A DNA stretch of 64,000 bases from Pseudomonas sp. StFLB209 (GTDB lineage Bacteria > Pseudomonadota > Gammaproteobacteria > Pseudomonadales > Pseudomonadaceae): contig NZ_AP014637.1 of NCBI RefSeq assembly GCF_000829415.1, forward strand, positions 1,872,001 through 1,936,000, read 5' to 3'. Made by a program: the position numbers and the translations under genes. Under the pieces are notes generated by a model that did not search any database, was not told the DNA's origin, and saw nothing but the letters and a program-made list of their open reading frames with translations. Positions 29,857-38,907 of this stretch are shown in pieces. How positions within the stretch are numbered: position 1 is the stretch's first letter; every line of letters begins with the position of its first letter.

Positions 29857-30972
29857 TCAGAACCACATCCTGATACCGGCAACGAAGCGTGCCTCATTAA
29901 CATCTCCACCCTCGTTTCGGATGAAGTCAGCGGTGTTGCCGTAGGAGCGGCTCCAGGTTACGCCTATGTATGGAGCAAACTGGCGGACAATTTCATACCG
30001 TAGACGCAACCCGACTTCGGTATTGGCCAGACCCGAGCCTACGCCGCGCTCTGGATCGTTCTTGCCATAGAAGTTCGCCTCTGCCGTGGGTTGCAAGATC
30101 AAGCGATTGGTCAGCAGGATGTCGTATTCGCCCTCAAGACGCGCAGCAGTCTGGCCGTTCTCACCTATGAACGCCGTGGCTTCGGCCTCGAAGTCATAGA
30201 GGGCCATGCCCTGAATACCAAAGGCTGCCCAGGTCTGCGGGGATTCTGGTTTGAAATCCTGACGGACTCCGGCGACCACATCCCACCATGGACTGACCGA
30301 GCGCCCGTACAGCAATTGCAGCTCAGCGTCTTCGGTTACCCCATTGGTGCGCTCGCCTTCAGAACGAACCCAGAGTCGATTAATGTCGCCGCCTACCCAG
30401 CCTGATGCGTCCCAGGCCAGGGTGCTGCCCTCATTGGCGTCCTGGTATTCGAGCTGGTCCAAAAGGAAGAAGCTGTTGACTCCGCTGTCATGCACCTGGT
30501 GGCCACCCAAAGGCGGAAAGGCTGCCTCGCGGTCGGCATCAGTGAGCACTGGAATCGGAGTGCGGCTCGTTGTGGTCGGAGAAGTCACTGAACCGTGGTT
30601 CATCTGGGTATGGTCCATGCCCTTCATCGAACCGTGATCCATGCCCTTCATATTTCCATGGCCCATTTTGCTGTGGTCCATCTTGCTATGGTCCACCGAG
30701 CTGGATTTACTCTGGCTTTGAGCATGCCCCATCTCGCTGTGATCAGCGGAGGCAGGCTTTTTTTGCTGTTTGCTGACCCCCATCTTGCTGTGATCCATCG
30801 GCGGCATCGATTCGGAAGGAGCAGCACCCATTTGCATGGAACCGTGCCCCATTTTCGAATGATCCATGCCCGAGTGATCCACTTCTTCAGCGGCGAAGCT
30901 GGGCGTTACACCCAGCATGCCGATTGAAACAGTCAAGGCCAGCAGCGAAGGCCGCTCAAGGCTATTGGCCAT
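29857..30972 (-). CDS. copB: Copper resistance outer-membrane protein CopB
   Basis: CopB is an outer-membrane beta-barrel protein of the plasmid-type cop systems. The 371-residue product has a signal peptide ending TPSFA, then a Met/His-rich stretch with [14 protein letters not shown] and [17 protein letters not shown] repeats (about residues 28-130) that should bind copper. The C-terminal barrel includes [21 protein letters not shown] and ends FVAGIRMWF with an aromatic last residue. ATG 30972 overlaps the stop of the upstream small protein by 11 bp. Confidence 0.95.
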   Translation of the reverse strand: MANSLERPSLLALTVSIGMLGVTPSFAAEEVDHSGMDHSKMGHGSMQMGAAPSESMPPMDHSKMGVSKQQKKPASADHSEMGHAQSQSKSSSVDHSKMDHSKMGHGNMKGMDHGSMKGMDHTQMNHGSVTSPTTTSRTPIPVLTDADREAAFPPLGGHQVHDSGVNSFFLLDQLEYQDANEGSTLAWDASGWVGGDINRLWVRSEGERTNGVTEDAELQLLYGRSVSPWWDVVAGVRQDFKPESPQTWAAFGIQGMALYDFEAEATAFIGENGQTAARLEGEYDILLTNRLILQPTAEANFYGKNDPERGVGSGLANTEVGLRLRYEIVRQFAPYIGVTWSRSYGNTADFIRNEGGDVNEARFVAGIRMWF

Positions 30973-31285
30973 CTTTCCCTGCCTCAGCTTTGTCGCTGCC
31001 ATGCGATTCCATCATTTTGTCGTGGTCCATGCCTTCCATCGAGCCATGGTCCATCCCCTTCATCGAGCCGTGGTCCATACCTTCCATGGAACCATGGTCC
31101 ATGCCTTCATGGTTCATCCCCTGACCCTGCTTATCCTGCGAGCCTTTGGCTTTGCCTGCCTCGGTGGATTTCTGTGAGTGCTGATCATGGTTGTCGCTGG
31201 ACCACGACGACGGGGCATAAACAGCCAGCATGCCTACCATCGCAGCAGAAAGTAAAAAGGCGCTTCGTTTCATTGGTTTGCTCAT
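30962..31285 (-). CDS. Small secreted Met/His-rich copper-binding protein
   Basis: The 107-residue protein has a signal peptide ([20 protein letters not shown], then AVYA) and a mature part with four MDHGSM-type repeats (about residues 60-95) plus [12 protein letters not shown]. It is likely a periplasmic copper sponge. It lies between copA and copB, where similar small proteins are common. ATG 31285 starts the signal peptide; the longer reading runs into copA. Confidence 0.85.
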   Translation of the reverse strand: MSKPMKRSAFLLSAAMVGMLAVYAPSSWSSDNHDQHSQKSTEAGKAKGSQDKQGQGMNHEGMDHGSMEGMDHGSMKGMDHGSMEGMDHDKMMESHGSDKAEAGKDGQ

Positions 31286-31299
31286 CTCAGATCTCCAGT

Positions 31300-33093
31300 T
31301 CATTCGTCCACACGGACTTCTCGGAACATGCCCATTTCCATGTGGAACAGTAGGTGACAGTGATAGGCCCAACGTCCCAAGGCATCTGCGGTGACGCGAT
31401 AGCTTCGTTTTGAGCCAGGTGGCATGTCGATGGTGTGCTTGCGAACCATGAAGTTGCCGTTCTCGTCCTCCAGATCACTCCACATACCGTGGAGATGGAT
31501 GGGGTGAGTCATCATGGTGTCGTTGACTAAAGTGATGCGAAGACGCTCGCCATATTTCAACCGCAGCGGTTCAGCGTCGGAGAATTTGATACCGTCGAAC
31601 GACCACGCGAACTTCTCCATGTGGCCGGTAAGGTGCAGTTCGATTGTCCGTCCAGGCTCTCGACCATCGGGATCGATGAAGGTGCTCCGCAAATCGGCGT
31701 AGGTCAGCACTCGGCGTCCGTTGTTGCGCAGGCCAATTCCCGGATCGTTCAGCTTCGGGGTCGGCGACATGGTCTGCATATCGACCAACGGGTTGTTGGT
31801 CTCGGAAGCTGGATGGCTCTGCATTGCACTGCTCATGCCGGCCATGCTGCCATGGTCCATGCCAGCCATCTTGCTGTGGTCCATGCCGGCCATGCTGCCA
31901 TGGTCCATGCCGGCCATCTTACTGTGGTCCATGCCGGCCATGCTGCCATGATCCATTCCGCCCATGCTGCCGTGGTCCATGCCCATGTCGCTCATGGCGA
32001 TGATCGGGCGCGGATCTACCTCCGGCACGGGCGCTTGCAAGCCTTCACGAACTGCCAGGGTGCCTCGGGAGTACCCGGTACGGTCCATGGACTGCGCGAA
32101 GATCGTATAGGCCTGCTCGTTTTCAGGTTCGACGATGACATCGTAGGTTTCCGCAACGGCGATCCGGAACTCATCGACCGATACGGGTTTGACGTACTGG
32201 CCGTCGGCAGCCACAACCGTCATCTTCAGCCCAGGAATCCGGACATCGAAATAGGTCATGGCCGAGCCGTTGATAAAGCGCAGGCGGATTTTCTCGCCGG
32301 GCTTGAAGATTCCCGTCCAGTTGCCGTTCGGAGCCTGGCCGTTCATGAGGTAGGTGTAGGTATACCCGCTCACATCAGCGAGGTCGGTGGGGCTCATCTT
32401 CATTTCAGCCCACATCTTCCGATCCGCTACAGCGGCCGACCAGCCTTTCTCGCTCACATCGTCAACGAAGTCGCCAACTGTGCGCTTGTGGAAGTTGTAG
32501 TAGTCAGATTGCTTCTTGAGTTTGGAGAGCACCCGCGCCGGGTCCTCATCCGTCCAATCGCTGAGCATGACGACGTAATCGCGGTCATACACAAACGGCT
32601 CGGGATCTTTGGCATCGATCACCAGAGCACCATAAACGCCGGACTGTTCCTGGAAGCCAGAGTGGCTGTGATACCAGTAAGTACCGTTTTGGTGGACCTT
32701 GAACTTGTATTCGTACATGCCATCGGGAGCGATGCCGTGGAAGCTCAAGCCCGGCACACCGTCCATGTTGGCGGGCAGGATGATGCCGTGCCAGTGAATG
32801 GAGGTGTCCTGTTTCAGCCGGTTGCGTACGCGCAGCGTCACGGTGTCGCCTTCGCGCCAGCGCAGGATTGGCCCTGGCACGGAGCCGTTGATGGCCATGG
32901 CCGTACGAGCTGCACCCGTGATGTTGACGGGCAGTTCACCGATATACAGATCGAAGTCCGTGCCGCTGAGCACGTTCGGTTGGCCGGGGCTGGTCACGGC
33001 CCAGACCGGCGCGCGCCACATGCCGAGCCCACCCAGAAGTCCGGTAGCGGCCAGGCCTTTGACGAAAGATCGTCTCGTGGTTTTGCTTTGCAT
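31300..33093 (-). CDS. copA: Periplasmic multicopper oxidase CopA
   Basis: CopA oxidises Cu(I) and binds extra copper in the periplasm. The 597-residue protein has a twin-arginine signal (TTRRSFVKGLAATGLLGG, residues 5-22). Its copper motifs in order are SIHWHGI, TYWYHSHSG, HPIHLHGMW and the C-terminal AYHCHLLFHMEMGMF, which gives the type 1 site with its methionine. Between them is a Met/His-rich insert with about eight MDHGSM/MDHSKM units (about residues 370-420). A copper box lies 160 bp upstream. It is the first gene of a five-gene minus-strand operon ending in the DUF411 gene. Confidence 0.96.
   Translation of the reverse strand: MQSKTTRRSFVKGLAATGLLGGLGMWRAPVWAVTSPGQPNVLSGTDFDLYIGELPVNITGAARTAMAINGSVPGPILRWREGDTVTLRVRNRLKQDTSIHWHGIILPANMDGVPGLSFHGIAPDGMYEYKFKVHQNGTYWYHSHSGFQEQSGVYGALVIDAKDPEPFVYDRDYVVMLSDWTDEDPARVLSKLKKQSDYYNFHKRTVGDFVDDVSEKGWSAAVADRKMWAEMKMSPTDLADVSGYTYTYLMNGQAPNGNWTGIFKPGEKIRLRFINGSAMTYFDVRIPGLKMTVVAADGQYVKPVSVDEFRIAVAETYDVIVEPENEQAYTIFAQSMDRTGYSRGTLAVREGLQAPVPEVDPRPIIAMSDMGMDHGSMGGMDHGSMAGMDHSKMAGMDHGSMAGMDHSKMAGMDHGSMAGMSSAMQSHPASETNNPLVDMQTMSPTPKLNDPGIGLRNNGRRVLTYADLRSTFIDPDGREPGRTIELHLTGHMEKFAWSFDGIKFSDAEPLRLKYGERLRITLVNDTMMTHPIHLHGMWSDLEDENGNFMVRKHTIDMPPGSKRSYRVTADALGRWAYHCHLLFHMEMGMFREVRVDE
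31837..31990 (-). repeat. Tandem coding repeats in copA (MDHGSM/MDHSKM units)
   Basis: Roughly 27-30-bp units such as GCCATGCTGCCATGGTCCAT alternate with GCCATCTTGCTGTGGTCCAT about eight times, encoding MDHGSMAG and MDHSKMAG. Related units occur in the neighbouring small gene (about 31020-31120) and in copB (about 30600-30900). Unit number could change by slippage. Confidence 0.85.
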
Positions 33094-33253
33094 GCCGTTG
33101 CGTCCAGTCAGGTAGATCGCTGATATCCAGGCTGCTCGATGGCGCAGCCCTTGGGTTCATTGGAGCTCTCATTAGTCTCGTAGACTTTCGCCACTGCGCG
33201 AGGCTGATGAGAGGCCGTAGGCTGAAACTGCCATAGTTCAGATTCCGGAGTGA

Positions 33254-33267
33254 TTACATTTCTGTAA
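33254..33267 (-). promoter_or_regulatory. Copper box upstream of the copA operon
   Basis: TTACATTTCTGTAA, a TTACA-N4-TGTAA inverted repeat, lies 161 bp before the copA start and just after the end of the upstream ptrA-like gene. It is the probable CopR binding site for the copA operon. Confidence 0.68.
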
Positions 33268-33274
33268 GCTCGGA

Positions 33275-33481
33275 TCAGCAACTTTCGTGGCCCGCGTGCT
33301 TGCTGGACTGGGCGGCGACTGGCGCCTGTTCTTTCTTCTCCTGCGCAACCTGGTAGGCCTGCATGGAGCTTTGGCGAGCCGCTTCCATCCGCGCAAAGGT
33401 CCGGTCAGCGCCTCCCTCTGCCAGGGCGATGCCTGCCATGCCGAAGGTAACGACCATCACAATTGCTTTGACCATGTTCAT
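33275..33481 (-). CDS. Small secreted PtrA-like protein
   Basis: The 68-residue protein has a signal peptide (MNMVKAIVMVVTFGMAGIAL, cleaved after A at about 21). A short mature part begins EGGADRTFARMEAARQSSMQ and ends in KHAGHESC, a possible metal-binding tail. The start resembles PtrA, a copper-induced small Pseudomonas protein reported to act on type III secretion regulation; here a role in copper response is more likely. ATG 33481 has GAGG 8 bp upstream. It lies between copA and the divergent copR. Confidence 0.72.
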   Translation of the reverse strand: MNMVKAIVMVVTFGMAGIALAEGGADRTFARMEAARQSSMQAYQVAQEKKEQAPVAAQSSKHAGHESC

Positions 33482-33569
33482 CTGGAGATCCTCAATGGTT
33501 CTGCGCCTCATGGCGTCAGGTACAGGGTCAAATTAGCCTCGCAGTGCTGTCAGAAAACTGATCTCGACA

Positions 33570-33583
33570 TTACTTTTCCGTCA
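33570..33583 (+). promoter_or_regulatory. Degenerate copper box between ptrA-like gene and copR
   Basis: TTACTTTTCCGTCA matches the copA-upstream box at 11 of 14 positions, including the TTTC centre. It lies in the divergent intergenic region and could serve both the ptrA-like gene and copRS autoregulation. Confidence 0.4.
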
Positions 33584-33645
33584 GCTTCTGGTTGGGCGTC
33601 TTTTTTCCTGCAAACTGGAGATGCACACCGCGTGGATGAGAGCAG

Positions 33646-34323
33646 ATGAAATTACTCGTAGCCGAAGATGAGCCGAAAACCGGTGTCTACCTCCAGCAAG
33701 GCCTGACAGAAGCTGGCTTCACCGTAGACCGGGTGATGACAGGCACTGACGCCCTGCAACAAGCGCAGAGCGAAGCGTATGACTTGCTGATCTTGGACGT
33801 AATGATGCCGGGGCTCGATGGCTGGGAGGTCCTGCGCAAGATCCGGGCAGCGGGGAAAGACGTGCCGGTCCTCTTTCTCACGGCCCGTGATGGCGTAGAT
33901 GATCGCGTGAAAGGCTTGGAGCTGGGTGCTGATGACTACCTGGTGAAGCCCTTTGCGTTCTCTGAGCTGTTGGCGCGGGTCCGCACACTGCTGCGCAGAG
34001 GCAACGGTGGTTCTGTTCAAACCACCATGAAGATGGCGGACCTAGAGGTTGACCTGCTCAAGCGCCGGGCTACGCGAAACGGCAAGCGGATCGACCTTAC
34101 TGCCAAGGAGTTTGCCCTTTTGGAGCTGCTCATGCGCCGACGCGGGGAGGTGCTCCCCAAGTCGCTGATCGCTTCTCAGGTCTGGGACATGAACTTCGAC
34201 AGTGACACCAACGTGATCGAGGTCGCGATTCGCCGACTGCGGGCCAAGATTGATGACGACTTCGCGCCAAAGCTCATCCATACCGCCCGAGGCATGGGCT
34301 ACATGATGGATGTGGCCGAGTGA
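33646..34323 (+). CDS. copR: Copper-responsive two-component response regulator CopR
   Basis: The 225-residue OmpR-type regulator has receiver residues D8-E9 and the phospho-acceptor D51 ([10 protein letters not shown]), LFLTARD and LVKPF with the conserved lysine. The C-terminal winged helix includes [18 protein letters not shown] and [14 protein letters not shown]. It is close to the heavy-metal response regulators CopR, CusR and PcoR. It is divergent from the copA operon and overlaps copS (TGATG). The palindromic boxes at 27773, 33254 and 42468 are its likely targets. Confidence 0.94.
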   Translation: MKLLVAEDEPKTGVYLQQGLTEAGFTVDRVMTGTDALQQAQSEAYDLLILDVMMPGLDGWEVLRKIRAAGKDVPVLFLTARDGVDDRVKGLELGADDYLVKPFAFSELLARVRTLLRRGNGGSVQTTMKMADLEVDLLKRRATRNGKRIDLTAKEFALLELLMRRRGEVLPKSLIASQVWDMNFDSDTNVIEVAIRRLRAKIDDDFAPKLIHTARGMGYMMDVAE

Positions 34324-35729
34324 TGCGCCCGCAATCATCGCTCGTCAAGCGACTGACCCTGATGTTCATGTTCGCGGTGACTGCTGTCTTGGTCGTTGCC
34401 GGCGTGGCTTTCTACGGGCTCAGCCAGCACCATTTCCGGATGCTGGATGAGCAGGCGCTCTCCGAAAAGCTGGAGTCAACGCGTCATATTCTGTCCATTT
34501 CAGCAGCGCGAGGCGGGCTCGACGATCAGAAGCAGCAGCTGCGGGCATTGCTCGGCGCACATCAGGATCTGTCGGCGAAAATCACCAAGGCTGACGGAAC
34601 GGTCCTTTTTTCAGATCCCAAGGCTTCGCAAATTCCTAAGCAGTTCGAGCAGGCGCACCGGGGCGCAGTTTGGGAATGGCAGGATGAAGCGCAGAACTTC
34701 CGGGGTATCACCGCCCAGTTAACCATCGCGGGCGAGCCGGAACCGGTGACGGCCGTGCTGATGCTCAATGTCACCACTCACGCGCATTTCTTTATCACCC
34801 TGCAATGGTGGTTCGGCATCGGCTTGGTGATCAGCGCGATTGTGAGTGCAGGCTTGGGCTGGGTCGTTGCCAAGAGTGGGCTTCGGCCTGTTGGGCAAAT
34901 CACCAAAGTGGCCACCGGGATGTCGGCAAGATCGCTCCGCGAGCGCATTCCGCTGGAGCCCGTACCGCTAGAGCTTCAGGAGCTCATCCTGTCTTTCAAC
35001 GGGATGCTGGGACGGTTGGAGGATGCATTCGTTCGGTTGTCCAACTTTTCTGCCGATATCGCTCACGAGTTGAGAACGCCGGTCAGCAACCTACTGACCC
35101 ATACCGAAGTGGTGCTCACCAAGAAGCGTGACCTAGATGCCTATGAGGAAAACCTCTATTCGAATCTGGAGGACCTTAAGCGCATGTCGCGCATGATCGA
35201 TGACATGCTTTTCCTTGCCAAGGCGGATAACGGTCTCATCGTGCCCGAGCAGATCGATGTGGACCTCTCCGAACTCGTATCCAAGCTGTTCGAGTACTAC
35301 CAGTTTCTGGCTGAGGACCGGGGCATTCAGCTGACCCTCCAAGGTCGTGGCAAGGTTCGTGGTGATCGCCTGATGATTGACCGAGCCCTTTCCAACCTCT
35401 TATCTAACGCGTTGCGCTACACCCCGGAAGGCAATGAGATAGCAGTGCAGATCGAGCAAACACGTGAAACCGTGACGTTATCCGTACATAACAGCGGAGT
35501 AACCATCGATCCTCAGCATATTGGCAAGATCTTTGACCGGTTCTATCGGGCCGATCCAGCCAGACGCGAAGGTGGGCCAAGTAATGCGGGCCTGGGGCTG
35601 TCGATCACACGCTCCATTATTGAGACTCACAGCGGACGAATTTGGTGTACCTCAGCGGAGGGTGTCACAACCTTCTTCATCAGCCTTCCCGCCTCCAAGC
35701 GGTTGGTTGGTGCAGCCCCAACCCCTTAA
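34323..35729 (+). CDS. copS: Copper sensor histidine kinase CopS
   Basis: The 468-residue heavy-metal sensor kinase has two membrane segments (about residues 12-34 and 160-184) enclosing a periplasmic copper-sensing domain. A HAMP region and the H-box FSADIAHELRTPVSNLL (phospho-acceptor about H248) follow. The kinase domain has SNLLSNALRYTPEG, the G1 box KIFDRFYRADPARREGG and GLGLSI. The start is ATG 34323, overlapping the copR stop; GTG 34320 would add one residue. It should signal periplasmic copper to CopR. Confidence 0.94.
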   Translation: MRPQSSLVKRLTLMFMFAVTAVLVVAGVAFYGLSQHHFRMLDEQALSEKLESTRHILSISAARGGLDDQKQQLRALLGAHQDLSAKITKADGTVLFSDPKASQIPKQFEQAHRGAVWEWQDEAQNFRGITAQLTIAGEPEPVTAVLMLNVTTHAHFFITLQWWFGIGLVISAIVSAGLGWVVAKSGLRPVGQITKVATGMSARSLRERIPLEPVPLELQELILSFNGMLGRLEDAFVRLSNFSADIAHELRTPVSNLLTHTEVVLTKKRDLDAYEENLYSNLEDLKRMSRMIDDMLFLAKADNGLIVPEQIDVDLSELVSKLFEYYQFLAEDRGIQLTLQGRGKVRGDRLMIDRALSNLLSNALRYTPEGNEIAVQIEQTRETVTLSVHNSGVTIDPQHIGKIFDRFYRADPARREGGPSNAGLGLSITRSIIETHSGRIWCTSAEGVTTFFISLPASKRLVGAAPTP

Positions 35730-35765
35730 TGCTGAACTCATCCCAGTAACCTATACTCGCCCATC

Positions 35766-36113
35766 ATGAATCGGTTCATTCGACTGCTCACCATCCTGAT
35801 GCTTGTCGTGGCGCTTCCGCTTAACGGGATGGCGGGCATCGATTCGGCGACTGAACCTTGTCCAATGCAGACCATGGGCATGGAAATGATGGCGGGCATG
35901 GACCATGACTGCTGCCAGGACCAGAAGCCGGGCAAGACTGGTGACCATGCCAAATCCTGCAAGGTAGGCCAGGAGTGCAGAACTGCCAGCACAGTGCAGC
36001 TCAGCTTCCTGACGCCTGGACTGACCTATGCCAAGCCACGACCTGCCGATACCTACGCTGTAGGCATAGCAACAGGTTCTCCCCCCGATCCATGGCGTCC
36101 TCCCCGCGTCTGA
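35766..36113 (+). CDS. Small CzcI-like periplasmic protein preceding the cus efflux genes
   Basis: The 115-residue protein has a signal peptide (MNRFIRLLTILMLVVALPLN). The middle is rich in Cys, Met, His and Asp (GMEMMAGMDHDCCQDQKPG and CKVGQEC) and the end is proline-rich. Proteins of this kind (CzcI-like) lie before czcCBA-type efflux genes and are thought to modulate them. It lies 36 bp after copS and 86 bp before the outer-membrane component. The identification rests on position and composition, so it is tentative. Confidence 0.6.
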   Translation: MNRFIRLLTILMLVVALPLNGMAGIDSATEPCPMQTMGMEMMAGMDHDCCQDQKPGKTGDHAKSCKVGQECRTASTVQLSFLTPGLTYAKPRPADTYAVGIATGSPPDPWRPPRV

Positions 36114-36199
36114 CTCCCTCTTAATTTCACACCATCGTTCTGCCTAGCAGCGGGCCGATGGCACGCGCCTGGGCGCTGATCTTTCGAGGAATCATTCTC

Positions 36200-37450
36200 A
36201 TGACTCCCCAACGTTTTCAGGGACGAACTTCCACTGCTGTCCTTTTCATACTGCTGCCGGCTGTCTCAGCACAGGCTGCATCGCTGTCGCTGGATGAAGC
36301 GCTGCAACTGGCTGAACGCAACGCTCCCTCTCTACAAGCCCTCCAGGAGCAGGCATCAGCTGCGCGCAACTTAGTCATTCCAGCGGGCGAACTACCCGAT
36401 CCGCGCTTGAATCTTGGGGTACAAAACCTGCCGATTGAAGGCGCTGATCGCTGGAGCATGAACAGAGACTTCATGACCATGCAGGTGGTTGGCCTGTCCC
36501 AGGACGTACCGAACCGGGACAAGCGTAAAGCTCGCGTAGAGACAGCTCAGGCCACGGTCGAGCGAGCCGATGCTGAGGCGGTCTTCGAGCGCCTGAAGAT
36601 TCGAGCGGCAACCGCGCAGGCTTGGGTTAATGCGTACACCGTGCAGCGAAAACTTGAACAGTTCGACGCTTTCTACAAAGAAAACCAGCTGCTGGCTTCT
36701 ACGGTGCGGGCGCGCCTGGCCGGAGGCGCAGGCTCGACGGCCGATACGCTGGCTCCGAAACAGGAATTGGCGCAGTTGGACGAGCAGAAGGATGTTTTAT
36801 TGAGTCAGGCAGCTCAAGCGCGATCCGCGCTGAAGCGCTGGATTGGGCAGGACGCCGAAGTAGGGGCGCCGACGTTCCCACTCTGGCCTGTAGACGCAGC
36901 TGAATACCTGCACTCCGTACATGCCCATCCGGAGCTCAATACCTACAACGCCATGACACGCGAGGCGCAAGCCCAGGTACACCAGGCCCAGGCAGAAAAG
37001 AAGTCGGATTGGTCTTGGGGGGTGGATTATCAGCGTCGTGGCCCGGACTTCAGCAACATGGTCAGCCTGCAAGTCAGCTTCCAGTTGCCGTTGTTCACCG
37101 GCTCCCGGCAAGACCCGATGATTGCGGCGCGACGCGCACAAGTTCGCCAGTTGGAGGATGAGCAGGATGCAGCCCTGCGCGAGCATCAAGCCCAGCTTGA
37201 AACAGACCTTGCCGAGTACCAACGTTTGCAGCGGGCGGTGCGGCGCAGTCGCGAGACGCTTCTACCTCTGGCCGAGGACAGGGTACGCCTCGCTCTGGCG
37301 GACTACCGCGCCGGTAAGTCGCCGTTGAGTGAAGTGCTGTCGGCACGTCGGCAACGCGTGGAAGCGCTGTTACAGGATGTGGATCTGCAAGGACAGTTGG
37401 CTGCAACAGCAGCGCGTCTGCATTTCGTATATGGAGAGGTGCGGGCATGA
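36200..37450 (+). CDS. cusC: Outer-membrane efflux channel, CusC/CzcC-like (TolC superfamily)
   Basis: The 416-residue protein has a signal peptide ending VSAQA and the outer-membrane-factor repeat. SLSLDEALQLAERNAPSLQA begins the first half, and the second half includes LADYRAGKSPLSEVLSARRQ, typical of the metal-efflux branch. ATG 36200 is chosen since it starts the signal peptide and has GAGGA 10 bp upstream. It overlaps the adaptor gene by 4 bp. The neighbours show it exports copper or silver. Confidence 0.9.
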   Translation: MTPQRFQGRTSTAVLFILLPAVSAQAASLSLDEALQLAERNAPSLQALQEQASAARNLVIPAGELPDPRLNLGVQNLPIEGADRWSMNRDFMTMQVVGLSQDVPNRDKRKARVETAQATVERADAEAVFERLKIRAATAQAWVNAYTVQRKLEQFDAFYKENQLLASTVRARLAGGAGSTADTLAPKQELAQLDEQKDVLLSQAAQARSALKRWIGQDAEVGAPTFPLWPVDAAEYLHSVHAHPELNTYNAMTREAQAQVHQAQAEKKSDWSWGVDYQRRGPDFSNMVSLQVSFQLPLFTGSRQDPMIAARRAQVRQLEDEQDAALREHQAQLETDLAEYQRLQRAVRRSRETLLPLAEDRVRLALADYRAGKSPLSEVLSARRQRVEALLQDVDLQGQLAATAARLHFVYGEVRA

Positions 37451-38907
37451 GGAATAGGTCGATTGGTTTGGTTGTGGCTGCTGCCCTTGCTATTGGAGCA
37501 GGCGCGGGCTTCTGGCTAGGAGGACGGGGCACGGTTACCCCATCGCAGCCAGTAGGTGAGCAAAAAGCGCTGTACTGGTACGACCCGATGTATCCCCAGC
37601 AGCATTTCCCGGCACCCGGAAAGTCGCCGTTCATGGACATGCCGCTCGTGCCCAAGTATTCAGACGAGACGGATGACAAGGGGCAGCCTGCGGTTCAGGT
37701 CTCGGCTGGGCTCCAGCAAAATCTCGGGATGCGATTGGCAACGGTGATGGCTGGCAGGCTTGAACGATCCCTGAGCGTGAGCGGCGTTCTGGCGTTCGAC
37801 GAACGCGACTTCAGCGTGTTGCAGGCCCGTACTGGCGGTTACGTCGAACGCGTATATGGCCGGGCGGCGGGGGATATAGTTGCTAAAGGGGCTCCCCTAG
37901 CCGATGTGCTGACCCCGGAGTGGGCTGGTTTGCAGGAGGAATATCTGGCGTTGCGGCATTCCGGCGACGCTCAGCTGACGGCGGCGGCACGACAGCGGCT
38001 CCTGCTCTCCGGCATGCCGGTCTACCTGATCAACCGGGTCGCGAGCACTGGAAAGGTACAGCTCTCGGTCACACTTTCCGCGCCCACTGCCGGTGTCATC
38101 CAGGTTCTCGATCTGCGACCCGGCATGACGCTGACGCCGGGGACTACCTTGGCAAGGATCAACGGAGTGGCCAACGTCTGGCTGGAAGCCGCTGTGCCAG
38201 AAGCCCAGGCTCAAGGCCTGCGCGAAGGCCAGCCTGTGCAAGCGCAATTGCCAGCTTTCCCAGGCGATCCGGTACCGGGCAAGTTGACCGCGCTGTTGGC
38301 TGATGCCGATTTGCAAAGCCGCACGTTGCGCCTGCGTATCGAGTTGCCCAACCCGGATGGACGGCTTCGTCCTGGGATGACCGCTCAAGTGGCTCTCAAT
38401 CCCGGCGTGTCTTCCGAGCAGAGCCTCTTGGTGCCTGCCGAGGCGGTCATACGCACCGGCAAGCGGGATCTGGTGATGCTGGCTGAAGAAGGTGGTCGCT
38501 TCCGACCGGTGGAAGTTGTGTTGGGTCAGGAGAGCAAGGGGCAAGTTGCGGTGTTGCAGGGCCTTCAGGCAGGTCAGCGCATCGTCGCGTCGGGGCAATT
38601 CCTACTGGACTCCGAAGCTAATTTGAAAGGCATCGAAGCGGCGACGGCGCAAGACGTTCAGCCAAAAGCGGGGCCCGCCTTACATGAAGCGAACGGCCGT
38701 ATCGTGCAGATAGATGGAGCCCAGCTCACCGTTGACCATGGTCCCTTCCTCACCCTGGGTATGCCTGGGATGACCATGACCTTCCCGGTGGCTGATCAGT
38801 CGCTCCTTGATGGCCTCAAGGTCGGTGCACAGATTCGCTTTGGCATCCGCGAACGCGACGAGGGCATGGTGGTTGAGCAGATCAAAGTGTTGGAGGGCCA
38901 ACCATGA
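37447..38907 (+). CDS. cusB: Periplasmic adaptor CusB with N-terminal metal-binding and C-terminal CusF-like domains
   Basis: The 486-residue membrane-fusion protein has an N-terminal anchor (residues 6-25). A metal-binding segment follows ([20 protein letters not shown], then MDMPLVPKY), as in CusB and heavy-metal-associated adaptors. The hairpin and barrel domains follow ([20 protein letters not shown], then [20 protein letters not shown]). The last about 75 residues form an extra CusF-like copper domain ([20 protein letters not shown], then TMTFPV). A separate cusF also exists downstream. It connects CusA and CusC. Confidence 0.93.
   Translation: MRNRSIGLVVAAALAIGAGAGFWLGGRGTVTPSQPVGEQKALYWYDPMYPQQHFPAPGKSPFMDMPLVPKYSDETDDKGQPAVQVSAGLQQNLGMRLATVMAGRLERSLSVSGVLAFDERDFSVLQARTGGYVERVYGRAAGDIVAKGAPLADVLTPEWAGLQEEYLALRHSGDAQLTAAARQRLLLSGMPVYLINRVASTGKVQLSVTLSAPTAGVIQVLDLRPGMTLTPGTTLARINGVANVWLEAAVPEAQAQGLREGQPVQAQLPAFPGDPVPGKLTALLADADLQSRTLRLRIELPNPDGRLRPGMTAQVALNPGVSSEQSLLVPAEAVIRTGKRDLVMLAEEGGRFRPVEVVLGQESKGQVAVLQGLQAGQRIVASGQFLLDSEANLKGIEAATAQDVQPKAGPALHEANGRIVQIDGAQLTVDHGPFLTLGMPGMTMTFPVADQSLLDGLKVGAQIRFGIRERDEGMVVEQIKVLEGQP

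Noticed and set aside
31837..31990. Regular repeats as a CRISPR array
   Set aside because: The repeats are in frame, without unique spacers, and encode the metal-binding units of CopA. No cas gene was seen anywhere in the window.
31621..33123. Plus-strand frame of 500 codons opposite copA
   Set aside because: Antisense of copA. Its histidine-rich product arises from reading the MDHGSM repeats backward, and copA has full multicopper oxidase motifs.
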